DNA of 64,000 bases from Sipunculus nudus (GCA_026874595.1 CM049309.1:51992079-52056078); one strand, 5' to 3'. Numbered from the stretch's first letter, positions 24,975 through 37,733 are shown. The notes: a model not told the origin generated them from the letters alone. A program made the numbers and translations.

Positions 24975-25300
24975 AGGTTCTGTTTTGACAAACAAGATCT
25001 GGTTATTACATCTGTGGTCTACTTTGGCCAACAAGGACTTTGTATTTTCTCAGATTATTTATTCAGGGCATTCCTTGGCTAACAAGGTCTGTCTGTGTCA
25101 GAAATTTCTGCATGATTTACATTTCCTTACAATGTCTATGCACTGTTTGCACTCTCTCAGATACTTTATTCTGGCTACCTTTTGGTCAAAAATGTCTACT
25201 CAGTGTTTGCATTGTTTCAGATTATCATATTCAGAGTCAGTTTTGGCCAACAAGGTCTGCTGTGTTTGTACTGTTTCAGATTATTTTATACATGCTCCAT
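24975..25300. repeat. degenerate minisatellite, units of roughly 75 bp
   Basis: Recurrent words TTTCAGATTAT, TTTATTCAG/ATATTCAGAG and GGCCAACAAGGTCTG / GGCTAACAAGGTCTG / GGTCAAAAATGTCTA repeat about four times with drift. Overlapping frames over this stretch look open only because of the repeat. Confidence 0.55.
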
Positions 25301-25647
25301 ATTACCTTATCTGATGCCCTTAATTAAACATGTCATTGCCCTGGGCACACTCAGTACACCCTTATACATACGGTTATCTGTAACATAAACCTGATTTAAC
25401 ATAGAGGGACCATCATGTTTTGGTCATATGTTGCCTGTATAAATATAATGGTGACATTGCATACATTGGAACTATGTTTATCACAGTTATATGGTAACAC
25501 TAGATGCATGCCATGTGACAGGTAGTACACCATTGGTTCACACAGAATGACACATTTTGGCAGTGGGGGATGCCAGCTTGTCACATCCTGCTGAGCCATG
25601 CATCACTTAATTGCCATTTCATGGACCATGTTATATTTTTCGTATTA

Positions 25648-26833
25648 AGCTCACCTACTTTCAGTCATGCTGGGCTACTATGGAGACTGGTCCTGTATAG
25701 CCATCAGGTTGCCTGACTGTCCATTAGCAGCGTGCAGATCATAACTGTGGGACCGTGAAAATCCTTGCTTTGCATCCATTTAGGTCTTAGTTAATATCCT
25801 TGTAAACCTTAAATAAAGTCATGATAAAATGCCTTTCAGCACCATGAAAGTCCTCAAGGTCAAATCTGCAGAAATTTAGGATTTCTTGTACACGTTATAA
25901 CTTTTGAGGTACTGCATATTTCTCCTCAAATTTGATATGCAAAATGTTTAAATAAATTTCACTGATGAGTTTGAAAACTGGTGACCTTGACCTTGGTCTC
26001 TAAGGTCAACTCTGCAGAAATACTGACTTATGAATCCCATATCATTTGAAGTATTGCAATTTTGCCCCTTAAATTTGATACACACATACATTATTTCAGC
26101 TCAAAAGCTTGTGAACGCTATCTTGTAGGCCAGTGTCAGATTTGTGGAAATATAGGAGTTCTTGTGAAATACCATAACTTCTGAAGAACTGCATAGTTTT
26201 CCCTCAAATTTTACACACAATTGTTTCAATAAAGTTCTCAGATGAGACCTTGATGACCTTGAATTTGCCGAAATATAGTCTTGTTTAAATATAGATTAAT
26301 TTTAAATATGAAACGATCTAACAGTACTCGCGTGCACAGTATTTGAAAGCAGAGCTTTCGTCTGGTCTCTACCAGACTTGTTCACTGAATGGTGTGAACA
26401 AGGCCAGGGGAAATCCTTAGTTTGTTGTTGACACGTTGCCGTGATTAATTTTCTCTGTTTTTCGGGATGGGTCCTTGGATCATGATCTGCATGCTATTGC
26501 AACTGTGAAAAAAATTCAAGTTTACCCGTATCCCAGTCAGCATGCAAAATTTGAACAAATTTGGCCTGACCGCTCTTCAGAAAAATTATTCTTCTCACAT
26601 ACAACCTGTATACTAATTGTGACTGCCTTGTACAGTGATTAATAGGATTCAGCCTTCACATATGTGTGATGCTTCATTAAAAGGAGAAAAATATTATATT
26701 TTTGTTAGAAGGTCAAAGTTCAAGGTCATATTTAGTTAATCTCAATTTGGTTTTCAGATGATAAATTCCTGTTAAGAATATTAGGATATAAAATTTTGAT
26801 AGTCAACTGAACGTCATGACCCATGGGTATATA
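25648..26833 (+). mobile_element. HA2 subfamily element, decayed copy
   Basis: Begins AAGCTCACCTACTTTCAGTC followed by ATGCTGGGCTA, as in the HA2 element at 14569. The core has about four divergent units with TTGACCTTGGTCT / CTCAAGGTCAAATCTGCAGA. It ends AACTGAACGTCATGACCCAT then GGG. The final CTTG|TT is lost. No coding capacity. Confidence 0.65.
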
Positions 26834-27043
26834 GTTAATAAAAGGGGTAAATCTGGAAATGATTGCAAATAGACAGCTTGGCAAAGGTGGGTACAATCGC
26901 TACCTCACACTTAAGGAATTCATTACAACAATATTTTGGTAAAAAGTGAGAAATTTATCATGTAAGACTTTATGGAATTCTACGAGGAAGGTCCACTATG
27001 ATCTGCCCCTGAACTTATACTTTATTTTTATCTGTTTTTGTAG

Positions 27044-27130
27044 GAATTTGGGCTGAATGACCATCTAACAACCCGTGGTGCAAACCAGAGTACAATTGAG
27101 AGGAATACCTACCCTCATAAATATAAAAGG
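27044..27130 (+). CDS. RNF111: Arkadia/RNF111-like E3 ligase, TIER-box exon
   Basis: An 87-base exon in phase 0/0, bounded by TTTTTGTAG and AGG|GTAAGC. It encodes 29 residues: EFGLNDHL, then TTRGANQSTIERNTYPHKYK and R. The RGA-x-Q-x-TIER-x-T(Y/F)PHKYK signature is the hallmark just upstream of the RING in Arkadia/RNF111 and ARK2C. In vertebrate Arkadia this region is needed for acting on SMAD-pathway repressors and phospho-SMADs (family knowledge). That signature separates this gene from other RING-H2 ligases such as RNF38/RNF44. It leads directly in frame into the RING exon at 28666. Confidence 0.95.
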
Positions 27131-28665
27131 GTAAGCATCTGTACTGTAGGGGTTCCTCATCAAATTTCATATTTGACCCTGAGATGTGAAGAGTGATGCC
27201 CTCTCTGTTTGTAATTGTTACTGACTTATAACCAGAATGCTACATTGCCGGAAAGAGTGTCCTTTTCAAACTGTAATTCACAAATATGCGTGATTTATTT
27301 TCAAAAGTGTACAGTAATTAAAGGTATTTAAAGGTTGCAGAATGAAAAACCTGCTGTTAATTGTCTAAACTTTTGTCGTCAATATTCTGTTGTAGTTTAT
27401 ATAAATACATGTGTAATCTTATAATAAGAGAAAAAAGGAAATCAGGTTCAATCAGTGTCTTATTTATGCCATATAATCCCTGATATTGATGGTCCTCAAT
27501 AATAAACTGTACCCTCAATGTGATGTTCAGCCATGCATGTATATTCACAGCCAGGTAGTTTATTTAATTAATTAGATTATTTGGTATCTATCATAAGTTT
27601 ATTTAAAATTTTAGCAGTATATTCTCTTCAGTGAATGTCACACATTTTAAATTGATATGAAAACAAGGAGGCAGTGAACCATGGGTTCATGAATACATGA
27701 GGAGTCATTCTGTTCATGGTCAGACCATGACCCATATACACCTATTGGATCATAGGATGCACTGTAATACCGTAGAACTTCAAATTTCCATATCTCCTTT
27801 TTCCCAAAATTTGTTTTACCGAAAATAAAATGGAGAAACCGAAATTTACCTCTATTAATAGAAAAGTAGAAATAGGATATTCAGAAAATATGTTTTTTTT
27901 CCCAAATTACCACATGCGACTCAGAGGGTAACTGATTGAGTGGCATTTACTTGTCCATGAAGAATAACAAACAGCTTAATCTAATTAAGTTTAATGGGTT
28001 TGATATTCTTACATGTACCGTCCTGTAGTACTAGTTTAGTATGTTTATTGAAAAATATGCGTACCTAGCATATCCGTAACATCAAATGTCCGAACGTATT
28101 TTATGTCCCCCAAACTATTCAGATATTCAGGGTTCTACTTTATATGAATATTAGAGTATATAAATGCTGGTTGACTGATGTGATTATTAATTAATCTGAA
28201 AAGAATCAGTACCATCTAAATGAAATGGATACAATTTTACCAGAAGCTAGTACAACAGACAGAACATATTTTAGTTCTCTTTTCTTTGTGTAAGACATCA
28301 CAGTTATTTTCCATAATGGCAAATTCATTACACAACTTGCTGATCTTAGCTGAATGTTAAGGACAAACTGTTGTAACAAGATGACAGGGTTCTAATAAAC
28401 TCAGCCAAGCCAGTTTTGCTGCTCAAAAAAATTATTGAAGTAAAACTTTTTAATATTTTATGTTTTTGTAATGCACATCTGAGTAGTATCACACTGTAAA
28501 GTTAACAATATATATATACATTAATAATAAAAATAATAACTTAGAAATCCTCTGGTCTTACATATATTGATATTTTATTGATACTCAATTACCAAACTTG
28601 TGCTTATAATCAGTATGAACATTACTGGCAATGGATAGCCCTAACGGATTATGTATACTGTTTAG
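27131..28665 (+). other. intron, repeat-poor
   Basis: Separates the TIER-box and RING exons. AT-rich, with none of the dispersed families that fill the upstream introns. Begins GTAAGC and ends ACTGTTTAG. Confidence 0.7.
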
Positions 28666-28751
28666 GTGAAGCGAACCGGCAGCGATGTCAGTGAAGAAAA
28701 GGACAGCTGCACGATCTGTCTTACTGAGTTTGAAGAGGAGGAGGATGTCAG
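28666..28751 (+). CDS. RNF111: Arkadia/RNF111-like E3 ligase, first RING exon
   Basis: Follows CTGTTTAG and ends AG|GTTAGA. Its 28 codons plus two bases give VKRTGSDVSEEKDS, then CTICLTEFEEEEDV and the start of a split Arg codon. CTIC supplies the first two zinc ligands of the RING-H2 domain. The isoleucine between these cysteines is the usual E2-contact position. The acidic, Ser-rich spacer before the RING is typical of this family. The split codon is completed by the exon at 29364, giving DVRRLPC. Confidence 0.95.
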
Positions 28752-29346
28752 GTTAGACCACTGATGGCTTATGAGTTTTTCTGTAAATTTGCCATATATC
28801 CTAATCCATTAATTGGGAGTATTTTATATTCAGTTCTTTGTGTATAAATTTTGTCTTCCTATCTGTTTTACTGTGAGAATTAATATTTTGTATTTGATAA
28901 AACTACAGCTCTTCTTTTATCAGATTAAATGTTTACAAAGCTTTCAGACAGATATCAGTAAAATCTCCATCCAGATTTGAAATTAGGTCACCATCACCCA
29001 GTTTCACTCATCTTTTGATGAAGAGCATTATTTTACCTTCATTATAGTTATACCTAATATTCATCAGGTTTGAACTTCAAATTTGGTGGGCATGTACCAG
29101 AGAGAAAGTTCTCATGCCAAATCTAAAACTAGGTCACTGGTCTGGTTACATTTTACCGGACAAAAACGTCCCTTCATGAGAACACTAGTAGAAAGTAACA
29201 GATTACTAATGAATAGCTATGGGCCAGTTTTCTTCAGAAGGTTGTTTCTTAAGTTTAAATCTTGGTAAGATTGTCAGCTCAAGAGTCATCACCCTCAAAT
29301 CAAGCACTAAAACAAGAATACTGTGTTACCTACTCATTCACAGTAA

Positions 29347-29490
<144 letters not shown>

Positions 29491-32400
29491 ATATGCCAAT
29501 ACATATCAGAACAGTACATGAGCACTCTTCACTTTTATAACCTGGATGTGACAATAACTGTGATGCTGGTATGTACAGGTGCGCTCAGAGCAGTGGACTT
29601 AAATTCTCTGTGAATGAAGACTGGATTACCTCTCATTAGCAGTTGTGAAGTCTGTCCATGTTGAATTGTTTGCTAGTGTTTCAAGTCAGTGTGCCCTGGT
29701 TTGAGCAAGCCCCAGATTAAGTGACCACCTACAGTGAATCACCATTTTTCCCGGTCACAGTTTCCCTGCTTTGTACAACCATTTTCAAAACAAACTGACC
29801 ACAATCTGCATGTAAGTGAGCAATAATGGGGTGATACAGGCATTGTCATCGTTCTTGAAGATCATAATTGGCAGTAGATGTTGGCACTCCTACCTTGCAT
29901 TGCATAATATGGCCATGAATTTTAAAAAGGTGATTAATAAATTGTGAATTCATGATATTTAAAAAATTTTTAATGGTCATGAAAAAGTAATGAAATTAAC
30001 AGTTTCACCAATTTTCTCTTATCAAAATTTTAAGTTACTTTAAAAATTTTAAAGTATTTAAGTCTAATTTTGAACCATTATTACAAAATAGATTTTCCCT
30101 GTGAAATGACTTTAGTCTGGAATCTTTGATGAAGGCCTACCAGTTAACCCATGTGTCATACCAATAAGGTCATTGAGTTTTTGAAAAGATCTGTAACATT
30201 CATGAAAAAAACCCATAAAATATAATGATATCTTGTTTGTGAACCTGTGTTGCTAATAAGATATTAACAGGTATCTAACAAGCACATTTGCCAGTATGAT
30301 GAGTATACCCTGAGTACCTGAGTTTGGCTAATTATATTGTTTCTGTATGTAGAAGTAAGCATATGCAGATTCATACAATGGAAATTAGTTCTCTCCTCAC
30401 CAAAATTGCTCTGCTTGAGTCATATGTTTGACATCAGAATTAGCCATGCTTGAACCATTACAAAAAGTCTGTGTGGCATTTATTCAGCAATTTGTTATTA
30501 TACTTATTTTCAAACTAGTCAGGATACAATATATGTGGGAAGAATATCATAAGCTTGGCTCTTTCTGATGTCAAAATGGACAATACCCTGCAACCTTACG
30601 AGTAATATGACTTGTATCCAGTTACAAGTGTAGAGGCAGTTGCGGATAATTCTATGAAATATTACAGTATAATGTTCAGGAAGTGAAGATACTTTTAAGT
30701 AAAAATTCTACGGTATGAAATGTTATGTTTTAAGTATATCTGAATTTATCACCAGGCCTGCAAATTATTGAGGCAATGAAAGAAGTGACCTGTGAATCCC
30801 ATGCATAATCCATTAACTGGTAGGCCTATATGATTTACATGTAGGACTATTTAAAGACCTAGACTGAATCTTAGTATTTAACCATCCATCATGTAGGTGC
30901 GCATGCATTATAGGAGGCAAAGCCACTAATATGGTGTATTAGAAAACAGTTTCTAGGGACAGTCCCCAAGTACCTGTATTTGATGGTTGTCCTTGTCAGG
31001 GAGGTGTCTTTAATGAGAGGTTCCATGGTGTATAGACATACATTGATCCATTGGAAAATTTAGAACTGTAAAGAGGTTAAAGGGTGAAGAATATTATGTA
31101 CTATAATTAATACAGAGTGCCAAAAATGTCACCATATAACTATATAATGTATATTAAAGGTATGCTTACATACATATGCATACTAACTGGTCCTTAAACT
31201 GTGCCCATAACCTAGTTAAATGGGTTAAGCATGCACATGAATGGATAAAGTTTTGGTATTACTGTTGCTCAAAATCTGAATGACTATACTATGTATATAA
31301 GATATATATATATATAAATGAAACATGCTTATTTTACATAAACATATTTTACATGTGTATTATTTATTGACAATAGAGTTGCTTGAATTGATAGATGTTT
31401 ATTAGTAAACAGCATATTTCTGTTTGTAATCAGTACCTTCATATGGCTGAGTAACATACATAATAGAGCACATTTTCCATAGGTTCAGTCACATTGACTG
31501 TTGATCAGTTAAATGTATAATGAACTGCTGCATCATGCAAAAAAAAAAACTCAAATGCCTTACTTGTGCTCAAATATATTCACTTTTATCAGCTTTGTTC
31601 CACATTTTGCTGACAGAAATGCTCCCATATTATGATAGGGGTCAGCTGCATGTTTACTGATGAGCAGGGACAGGCTAGTTAAATTTGCCTGTATTATCCA
31701 TCACCAGATCTAATAATTGCATGCTGCAAATGTGTTTATGCCAAAATCCTCAAGAAGAGGTGTTGTTCTAAAAAGTGAAATAAAATCATGGAATGGTGTA
31801 TATACCATCCTTCTTGGCTCATAAACAACATATTAAATCTCCCAGTCTTTATAATGGTATTTATGATTTATAAATAGTAAATTATATCCTGTTGTATTTT
31901 GTTTGGCCTGTTCCCTGTACTTTTTGAAAATGTGCATTTGGTTCAGATCTAACAAATCTAGCTAGTACAAAGTTTAGTCAGGAGGTGGCACCAGTTTCTT
32001 GTTGACACGAAAGCTCAGGGAGAGGAGGTCATATGCAAATGAGAGAAAATTATAATCACTGATTGAACTGGATGATGGTCAGAGCTTGGACCATAGATAC
32101 TTTGGCTCTGGGAAATGTTGTCTAAATCTAAGGAACATTTGAGAAAACTATACTGGAGTTTGTGTGTCTCAGTGAAAACCATACTTGAATATCATGTTTT
32201 GTATCTCCACAAAGGCAAAGTTTTCAGGATCTCTTCATTATATGACATGCATGCTCTACAGCACCTTCTGTAGGCAGAGCTTGAAATTATGTGGAAATAC
32301 ATGGGGAAAGATGTAATACTTGTCCTACTGTTCCACTCTGATGCCATGAAAGATGTATTAATGTGAATGGACATTTATAGTAAAACCAATGTATAATGGT

Positions 32401-34002
32401 TGTAAGAAGTATTTTCTTTATGACCAGATGCAATTAGTTTGTACTTGAGTTTAAATCTTAAAATTGATAATATTTCTAATTCAGTTTTAATGAAATACAC
32501 TTTTCCCTGTTGGTAATATGTATTAGCATGCTGTAAAGGTAAAAAGGTCAGTGCTAAATTTTTTTATTACCATAAATGATGTTTTAAAGAAAATTGTAAA
32601 ATAATCTTACAGTATTGGTCCTGTTATTAATTTTTTTACTCTTGCGCTATACCTGGTGGTTTTCAGTTTTGTTTTTCTGGGTTGAATATGTTTGGAATTG
32701 TCTTATTTTCAGTTGTTCATTTATTGTGTATATTCGTACTGATAGGCCCGTTCCTCTGTTGCACTTGGGGATAGATAGGAAATCAGTTTGTGGAGAAATT
32801 ACTATTATGCTGTTCTTTCCATCTCAGTCTCATGTAAATCCTTTCATTAAGAAAATCACAAATATTCTTGCATCTGTAATAACAGACACAAAGAGGCAGG
32901 GTGCACTTGCACAATGAAATTACTGGATTTATGTACAGTGCACATATTAGTTACCTAATGAGAAAAAAATGATAATTGTACTCAATGAATTTAAAAATTG
33001 ACAATTTATCTTCATTGGTAAAGGATAATGCATTTTATAAGCTGAAAAATTTATTGATGAAATTTTTCCCCGAAAATTAATCATGTTTGCCTGTTTTTGA
33101 CAGTTACAAAGTTACATCATTAAATATTCATTTAAACATATAAAGGTGAATTATATTTCAACATAATGATTCTGCTATTAATCCTAAGAAAACCTACACC
33201 TTTTGAACATCATTAATACATGTATATCATTTCAAGAAACAAGTTATGGTATTAGTTAAAACTTGTAATACTTTGAAATTTTTTTGTTTCTTTGCATTCA
33301 TTATAAACATCCTGAGTTTCATTATAATCATAACAAGTAGAAGAGATGTACATCCTTTGCGGGAAAGATCCTTGACAATAGTTCAATATTGTTAACACTC
33401 GGGAAAAGGCATTTAATCTCAGTGTAGTAACCTGAAAATCAGTTTATCTTTTTTTTGATTATTTATACAGTTATCACAAAAGTTAAACATAATTAGAATC
33501 ATACATTAATAAATTATAATGGCCCTTCTCTAATGAAATTTTAGACTATTTTATGACATTTAGATTAAGAGTCATATACAAGGCTTATTAACTTATATAT
33601 TTGTCATTGGTATGTCATGGTCTATTGCATTTCGATAAGATTTATATTTAAAACCAAATGGAATTTTTAATGCATACACATAAAATTATTTAGATAATAA
33701 GTTGATCTTATACTGATATTTATATAATATTTATTGGTGTGGTTGGGGCATGGTTTTCAAACTGGCATTATTACAAAGATATGCAAAATATGCATGTAAT
33801 TCTATCAAATTTAGGCCTTAGTCATCCATTGATTGGTTTATGTGTATTAGCAGCACTGCATTTTATTAATATTTAGATTCTTAATGTTATATATGGTTTT
33901 GGACCCTTGGTGTTATTGTAACATATGTTACTGTAGCCACTTATACATAAATATTGTTTCTTTTGGAAAATATGTATGATATTGTCATGTATTCACAATA
34001 AA
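29491..34002 (+). other. probable long 3' UTR / repeat-free downstream flank
   Basis: About 4.5 kb of AT-rich sequence with none of the transposon families seen elsewhere and no credible ORF; the 100-codon frame at 32615-32917 has no domain. AATAAA hexamers occur at several places, such as near 29935 and 33509, and a strong one is at 33997. The absence of insertions is consistent with transcribed, constrained 3' UTR, but where the transcript ends is not shown by sequence alone. Confidence 0.5.
33997..34002 (+). promoter_or_regulatory. candidate polyadenylation signal AATAAA
   Basis: AATAAA followed within 30 bases by a TGTTTT/TCTTCTCGTT-rich stretch, the usual arrangement of a cleavage and polyadenylation site. 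It marks the right edge of the repeat-free tract after the RING gene. Earlier hexamers could give shorter forms. Confidence 0.4.
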
Positions 34003-35559
34003 TGTTTTCAGGCAGTCTAGCCTCTTCTCGTTATGTATATAGAAATATTACATGGTTATTGTTTACGCAGAAACAAAGTTCTCAGCTGAGTTCCCCTCAC
34101 TTTTGTAGGACTCTAGTCCCTTAAAGAACTCTAACTTGGACTCACGGGTCCTGGACTCAAATATTTACTCCGACTTAGAGGTAAGAACTCAAGAATTCAG
34201 GCTGAGTCCTCTGGAGTCCAATAAAAAAAAAACTTCTTTACACTATATATACCAAGCCTTGGCAACCTTCAGGGGTTAAAAATGTAATTAACCATTATAG
34301 TAAACATGTGTGAACTACTATAAGTATAAAACCGGTTGGGTAATACCCGGGTTGGGCAATAAGTCTTAAAACCCACATGCGAGTTATATTGGCAATACGA
34401 TATGGACCTTTCTTAAAACTATTTGTGTTTATATATAAATTCCTACGTATAAAGCAGTGTAATATAGGATATCCTGTGATATATTACACCTTTAAATACA
34501 TAATATCACTGTTTACATGTGATTGAATTTTTAAGAATTAAGTCATTATTTGTGCAGAAAAGTGAATTAAGATGAGCAGTGTCATCAATTCTTCATGTCA
34601 GAGTTCCATATCAGAGCCCTATGGAAAACTTAAACTAGGATGCAGCAAAGTCTTCTTTGACCCAGTCAATGTGTCTTACTTTAATGTGCATTGTTGTTAC
34701 ATTCAGCACAGATAACTAGAAAAGGTGCATTAGGGCTAGCCAGTCATGACAGCCTGACAGGAGATGTTTAAATTGTATCAAGGTAACTGAAGAAACCCCT
34801 CCACACCCACCACTTACAACCATAACTTAAATTGTCCTTTAAGGATATTTGTTTTGGAATTGGGTTCCAAATGACTGGGACTTAAAAGTGGACTTGAACT
34901 GGAACCTAAAGGATTCTTGACTTAAGCTGAGACTTGAGTGGACTGGTCTCAGACTTGCACTTGGACTACTGCTGGAGTATTCATTTATAGTGTCCTCCCA
35001 GGAGACCCTGGACAGAATTTCCCAAAACATGGCATCATTAAAGGGTCACATGTGAAATGTTGCTTAACAAAGATTGGTGGCACAAACAACAATTGTTTTA
35101 TTTGGTGTCCATTTGTGCATGTGTTTTGGGTGAAAGTAGCACATATCTCAAGAGTGTTATGATGAATTTTGTGTTCATAGATCTTGGATACCTTTAACTG
35201 GTTTGTGGTGCTACCTGCAATCATTTTGGTGTGGTGTCTTCTCTAATTTTACATCTTTGTTGAAGAAAATCTGCTGATGTTATTATTTTGTTCATACTAT
35301 AAGACCTTGTACATCAATACATGTACGTGTACTTCATGCCATAAGTCTAGGGACCATTCCTGTCTTATCATTACACTGAAATGCACCACACAACATTTGG
35401 TATAGATCCAATCTCATTTGGGTTAACCTTATCTTGCAGCTCCATATCCCGTTTGCTTTGATCAAGGATTCCATTCTCATCATACTTCGGTATTCACTTC
35501 TGGGGGGCCACTTGAGGGAAATGAAAAGTAGCTTTAAACAGATCTTTAAACTGGACAGG
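34003..35559. other. intergenic, with degenerate GGACT/GACTT repeats
   Basis: Around 34100-34230 and 34840-34975 words such as GGACTC, GGACTT and GAGTCC recur in both orientations, forming a degenerate simple repeat. 35040-35300 resembles an HD-type unit (TGTGAAATGTTGC, GGTGCTACCTGCAATCATTT). No gene is recognised. Confidence 0.45.
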
Positions 35560-36602
35560 GTTACATTTCCCTCACTGGCACCACACACCTTCACCCTGAA
35601 AATTAGTTTTGTTTCACTCACAGGTACTAAACAACTCCTCTTTACACTGATAAGTTGGTTCATTTCACTCAAAGGCACCACACAACTCATTTTTACTCTG
35701 AAAAATTGTTTCATTTCACTCACAGGCAGCATACAACTCATCCTACACTGATAAGTTGTTTATTTCACTCACAGGCACCATACAACTCATCTTCACACTG
35801 ATAAGTTGTTTATTTCACTCACAGGCACCATACAATTCATCTTTACACTGAAAAATTGTTTCATTTCACTCACAGGCACCTACAACTCATCCTACAATGA
35901 TAAGTTGTTTATTTCACTCACAGGCACCATACAACTCATCTTCACACTGATAAGTTGTTTATTTCACTCACAGGCACCATACATCTCATCTTCACACTGA
36001 TAAGTTGTTTATTTCTCTCAGAGGCACCATACAACTCATCTTTACACTGAAAAATTGTTTCTTTTCACTCACAGGCACTATACAACTCATCTTTACACTG
36101 ATAAGTTGTTTATTTCACTCACAGGCACCATACAACTCATCTTTACACTGGAAAATTGTTTCATTTCACTCACAGGCACCATACAACTAATCCTACACTG
36201 ATAAGTTGTTTATTTCACTCACAGGCACCATACAACTCATCTTCACACTGATCAGTTGTTTATTTCACTCACAGGCACCATACAACTCATCTTTACACTG
36301 AAAAATTGTTTCATTTCGCTCACAGGCACCATACAACTCATCCTACACTGATAAGTTGTTTATTTCACTCACAGGCACCATACAACTCTTCTTCACACTG
36401 ATAAGTTGTTTATTTCACTCACAGGCACCATACAACTCATCTTTACACTGAAAAGATGTTCCATTTCAATTACAAATACCACAAAACTCATCTTTACACT
36501 GAAAAGATGTTTCAGTTCACCCATAAATAAAACACAACTCATCTTTACACTGAAAAGTTGTTCCATTTCACTCACAAAGATAACAAAACTCATCTTTACA
36601 AA
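35560..36602. repeat. satellite array, 50-bp unit with 150-bp higher-order period
   Basis: About 20 tandem copies of a 50-bp unit containing AAGTTGTTTATTTCACTCAC, AGGCACCATACAACTCATC and a variable ACACTGATAAG or ACACTGAAAAAT end. Each unit holds AGTTGT and ACAACT in inverted orientation. Variants CCTACACTGATAAG, CTTCACACTGATAAG and CTTTACACTGAAAAAT tend to cycle in that order, so the CCTACACTG variant recurs about 150 bp apart (35738, 35890; 36190, 36340). The last three units are more diverged. Long open frames on both strands here are artefacts of units near 48-51 bp. Confidence 0.9.
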
Positions 36603-37027
36603 GAGTTTGTTGTATTTTTTTAGCGAACCTATGGTAATTACTACACCAATCAGACAAGGTACAGAGTGATGTCATCAGTGTTAGTGTATAAGGAATTTCA
36701 TGAGTGGAGGTTTAAGGTAACATTTTAAGTAGAATTTAAATTCTAAACTAAAGGATTAAATTCTAATAAATAAAGTAAAAACATTAATTAAATATCAAGA
36801 TAAATTAAACTGTTGTGTCTTCAGTAGATCAAGTATGCATGTTAAAGGAGCCTAATCACCTATCTGACCTTTATAAACTAAAGATGATCCCTAAAAATAG
36901 GCCAGAAAATTTGAATATCACTGCACACAGGCTGCTTGTTTTGTTTATATAAACGTGTTAATAATATGTTGGGGGCCTGCCAAAATAATTAAAACCAATT
37001 CAACAAGGGCATCTGGTGGCAAGTTAG

Positions 37028-37724
37028 TACGCTCTTTACAAAGGGCTTTACCTGTAGGGCCACTACCTATATCGTAAGGCGCTGTTTGTTATGACCTCGT
37101 ATCCTGAATTGCTACACCAGAGGGGAGCACTGTATTTTTGTCCAATCAGATGAGACTGTGCTGGAAGACAAAGCCAAGCGAGGAATAAACGGAGCCAATC
37201 ATGTTTATTTCGTTTTGAGTGACAGCTCATCGCCCTGCGTAACTGTCTGAACAGGCCACTGGCTCAGAGAGAATTGCCCCTGACGTGGTTTGCTTAGGGC
37301 CTTGGGCACACAGGATGCTCGGCCGGTGAGATGTAATTCAAACGAAACGTAACAACAAAGGCTGCGTGCATACCTCGCTGGCTTGTTTCAGTTCTGCAGA
37401 CAACAGATACATGGCTACGCTAACACAGTCATAATGTCATAATCCAATCGGTCGATGATGCAAGAATGCAGAGGGAGCAATTTAAATTCGACCGGAAACT
37501 CATCAAGTGGCGCTTGAAGCGCAGCAATGGGTGGAGCCAGGATGCTTGTCGAGTGTTTGTTTATTGGCATCTGATTGGCTACCTGTCATATCATACGCAC
37601 ATTTATTTCAGCGGACAACGAACCGCCATCTGGTGTCTAAATATATCATAAACGGTCAAAGCTGGCAGCGTGAAAATCAGTTGCTTCTTTAGAAGCGCAA
37701 GATTTCGGCTGCCTCGGGAGCGTA
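37028..37724. mobile_element. 697-bp insert with 9-bp target repeats and short inverted ends
   Basis: Begins TACGCTC and ends GAGCGTA. It is bordered by GCAAGTTAG (37019-37027) and GCAAGGAAG (37725-37733). The right arm of the inverted duplication has a single GCAAGGAAG at the corresponding place, so it looks like the empty site. A 9-bp duplication would fit a MULE-like or related cut-and-paste element (inference). The inside is GC-richer than the neighbourhood, contains several CCAAT-type words (TCCAATCAGATGAG, GCCAATCATG, CTGATTGGCT) and has no transposase. An alternative is that the right arm lost it by recombination between the repeats. Confidence 0.6.
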
Positions 37725-37733
37725 GCAAGGAAG

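Noticed and set aside
24894-25388. Overlapping open frames of 62-114 codons
   Set aside because: All three frames are open over a degenerate minisatellite; no domain.
32615-32917. 100-codon frame in the presumed 3' UTR
   Set aside because: Hydrophobic, low-complexity, no domain, no splice or initiation context; compatible with chance in AT-rich DNA.
35560-36602. CRISPR-like regular spacing
   Set aside because: Whole 50-bp units repeat, with no unique spacers, and the DNA is animal nuclear sequence.
35334-36669. Long open frames on both strands across the satellite
   Set aside because: The reading frame repeats every unit (ISLTGTIQLIFTL...) and both strands are open because units are near multiples of three; this is not a protein gene.
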